Source: an uncultured bacterium (GTDB lineage Bacteria; Actinomycetota; Coriobacteriia; Coriobacteriales; Coriobacteriaceae). Taken from it: DNA of 6,928 nucleotides. Position 1 is the stretch's first letter. Every line of letters begins with the position of its first letter. Positions 5,959 through 6,928 of the stretch are shown piece after piece. The notes beneath the pieces are model-generated. The model saw only the letters and a list, made by a program, of their open reading frames with translations. It ran no database searches and was not told where the DNA came from. The stretch spans positions 1 to 6,928 of the forward strand of contig CAJMRR010000109.1 in the NCBI GenBank assembly GCA_905215835.1. Direction: 5' to 3'. The position numbers and the translations under genes were made by a program.

Positions 5959-6928
5959 CTACTGCGACTTAGGGTGCTTCTTCTTATTGAGTACCGACGG
6001 AGATACGCGAATACCATCGCCTGTCTGGCGCACATAGGCTTTATGAGCCGGCTTAGCGGTCCCAGAAGCCTTCTGAGCCTGCTTCTTGGGATCAACAGTA
6101 ACAGCATTCGTGGGGTGCGGCATAGTGGGCGCAGAGGGCGTCTGAGGCGTGCGGCCGAGCTTGCGCATCACGCGATCCCAGCGCGCATGGATGCTCTCGT
6201 TGTGGGCGCTCTTAAGGCCCAGCAGGGGCGCAGCCAAAATGGTCGGCGCAATAAACGTAATGAGGCGCCACAGCAGATAGCCAGCGGTCGAAGCCGACCC
6301 AAAGAAATGACCCAAGAACAATGCAAAGCCGCCCTCAGCGCCACCAGTTCCACCGGGCAGGGGGACCGCAGAGCTCAACAGCTGGACAAAGGCGCTCGCG
6401 GCCATGACCGAGAAAAAGTCGACCTCATGGTGGCCAAAGGCAAGCATCAGGAAATACGGCACGAGGTAGAAAAACGCGAGCTGCAGCATGGTGATGACCA
6501 CCGTGAGCAGCATGGACGAAAAGTGGCCAGCCGAAAGCTTGAACTTCTCAGAGAAGGAGTAGATCTCGCCATCGACAAACGTGCGCCAACCCTCGATCTT
6601 AGTGGCCGAGACACCAATGCGCTCGAGCCAATTGATGATGCAATGGGCGACGCGCGTGACGGTCTTAGGCATGAGCGCGACGGCGAAGATGCCCAGCAAG
6701 ATGCAGCAGTGCCCACCAAAGCTAAAGACACACAGCAGCGTCATGTCGCCATAGCGCTCGGCAAAAAACGGCATGCGAGCAAGCAGTAGGATAGCGCCCC
6801 AGGCAACGAGGCCAAACTGATACACGATAAAGCGCGTGAACTGCGTGGCGCCAGCCTCGCCGACATTTTGGCCCGCCTTGGTCAGGCGGTAGATCTGGGC
6901 GGGAGTCGAGCCCATCATCATAGGTGTG
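5959..6928 (-). CDS. lysylphosphatidylglycerol synthase TM-region / flippase-like membrane protein (5' partial)
   Basis: The C-terminal ~322 residues of a polytopic membrane protein of the UPF0104/AglD/MprF-N type (COG0392). The frame is open to the right edge (Thr-Pro precedes the run of three Met at 6921), and TPMMMGSTPAQIYRLTKAG corresponds to an internal conserved stretch of the family, so the true start is outside. Hydrophobic segments lie at about 31-48, 60-83, 134-160, 168-186 and 212-236 of the 320-residue stretch starting at 6921. The hallmark PLPGGTGGAEGGF (187-199) is present. Relatives include the flippase half of MprF and proteins of uncertain role in lipid or glycolipid handling; no lysyl-transferase domain is visible here. 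Residues 236-320 are a polar, Lys/Pro/Thr-rich tail, probably cytoplasmic and disordered. No clear terminator follows the stop; transcription could run into the TetR gene. The family is sure, the substrate is not. Confidence 0.9.
   Translation of the reverse strand, partial: TPMMMGSTPAQIYRLTKAGQNVGEAGATQFTRFIVYQFGLVAWGAILLLARMPFFAERYGDMTLLCVFSFGGHCCILLGIFAVALMPKTVTRVAHCIINWLERIGVSATKIEGWRTFVDGEIYSFSEKFKLSAGHFSSMLLTVVITMLQLAFFYLVPYFLMLAFGHHEVDFFSVMAASAFVQLLSSAVPLPGGTGGAEGGFALFLGHFFGSASTAGYLLWRLITFIAPTILAAPLLGLKSAHNESIHARWDRVMRKLGRTPQTPSAPTMPHPTNAVTVDPKKQAQKASGTAKPAHKAYVRQTGDGIRVSPSVLNKKKHPKSQ

Noticed and set aside
5959..6921. Three consecutive ATG codons (6921-6913) as the true start of the membrane protein
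   Set aside because: The frame stays open to the right edge and the residues around the Met run match an internal conserved part of the family.

Overview
The window looks like chromosome from an anaerobic, moderately high-GC actinobacterium of the class Coriobacteriia. Collinsella is my best guess. This rests on the gene types, the codon bias and the mixed GC content (about 62-67% in four sampled lines of the first half, 47-63% in four sampled lines of the second half). It also rests on a recollection, not a search, that short repeats of the kind seen here occur between Collinsella genes. The assignment is inference.

Layout. (1) From base 1 to 3420 a tightly packed plus-strand operon encodes an ABC importer of the iron-siderophore/heme/cobalamin type: the 3' part of a substrate-binding protein (5' end outside the window), a FecCD/BtuC-type membrane permease, and an ATPase. 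The genes are 4 and 0 bases apart, so they are probably translated together. The ATPase has a ~60-residue N-terminal extension and a ~120-residue C-terminal domain with a Rossmann-like glycine motif, neither part of an ordinary FecE/BtuD ATPase. A well-placed ribosome binding site and ATG overlap the end of the ATPase gene, but that frame runs into a repeat and stops after 28 codons. The original operon may have been longer and lost its end there. (2) From 3421 to 3608 an AT-rich intergenic region holds the repeat, a good sigma-70 promoter and a ribosome binding site for the next gene. (3) From 3609 to 5042 lies a complete 477-residue radical SAM enzyme of unknown substrate, followed by a strong hairpin that is probably its terminator. 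(4) From 5043 to 5230 the convergent gap holds two more copies of the repeat, arranged as a long hairpin. (5) On the minus strand are a TetR-family regulator (5231-5842) and, upstream of it, the 3' part of a lysylphosphatidylglycerol-synthase-type (UPF0104/AglD-like) membrane protein running off the right edge. The gap between these two carries a 7-base inverted repeat that could be the regulator's operator.

How the parts work together. The importer is one functional unit: binding protein captures ligand, permease forms the channel, ATPase powers it. The radical SAM enzyme has its own promoter and is tail-to-tail with the regulator, so nothing in the sequence ties it directly to either neighbour. 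The most notable signals are the family of ~17-31 base repeats that brackets the radical SAM gene and marks the end of the importer operon, and the extra domain on the ATPase. I see no RNA gene, CRISPR array, transposase, integrase or phage gene.
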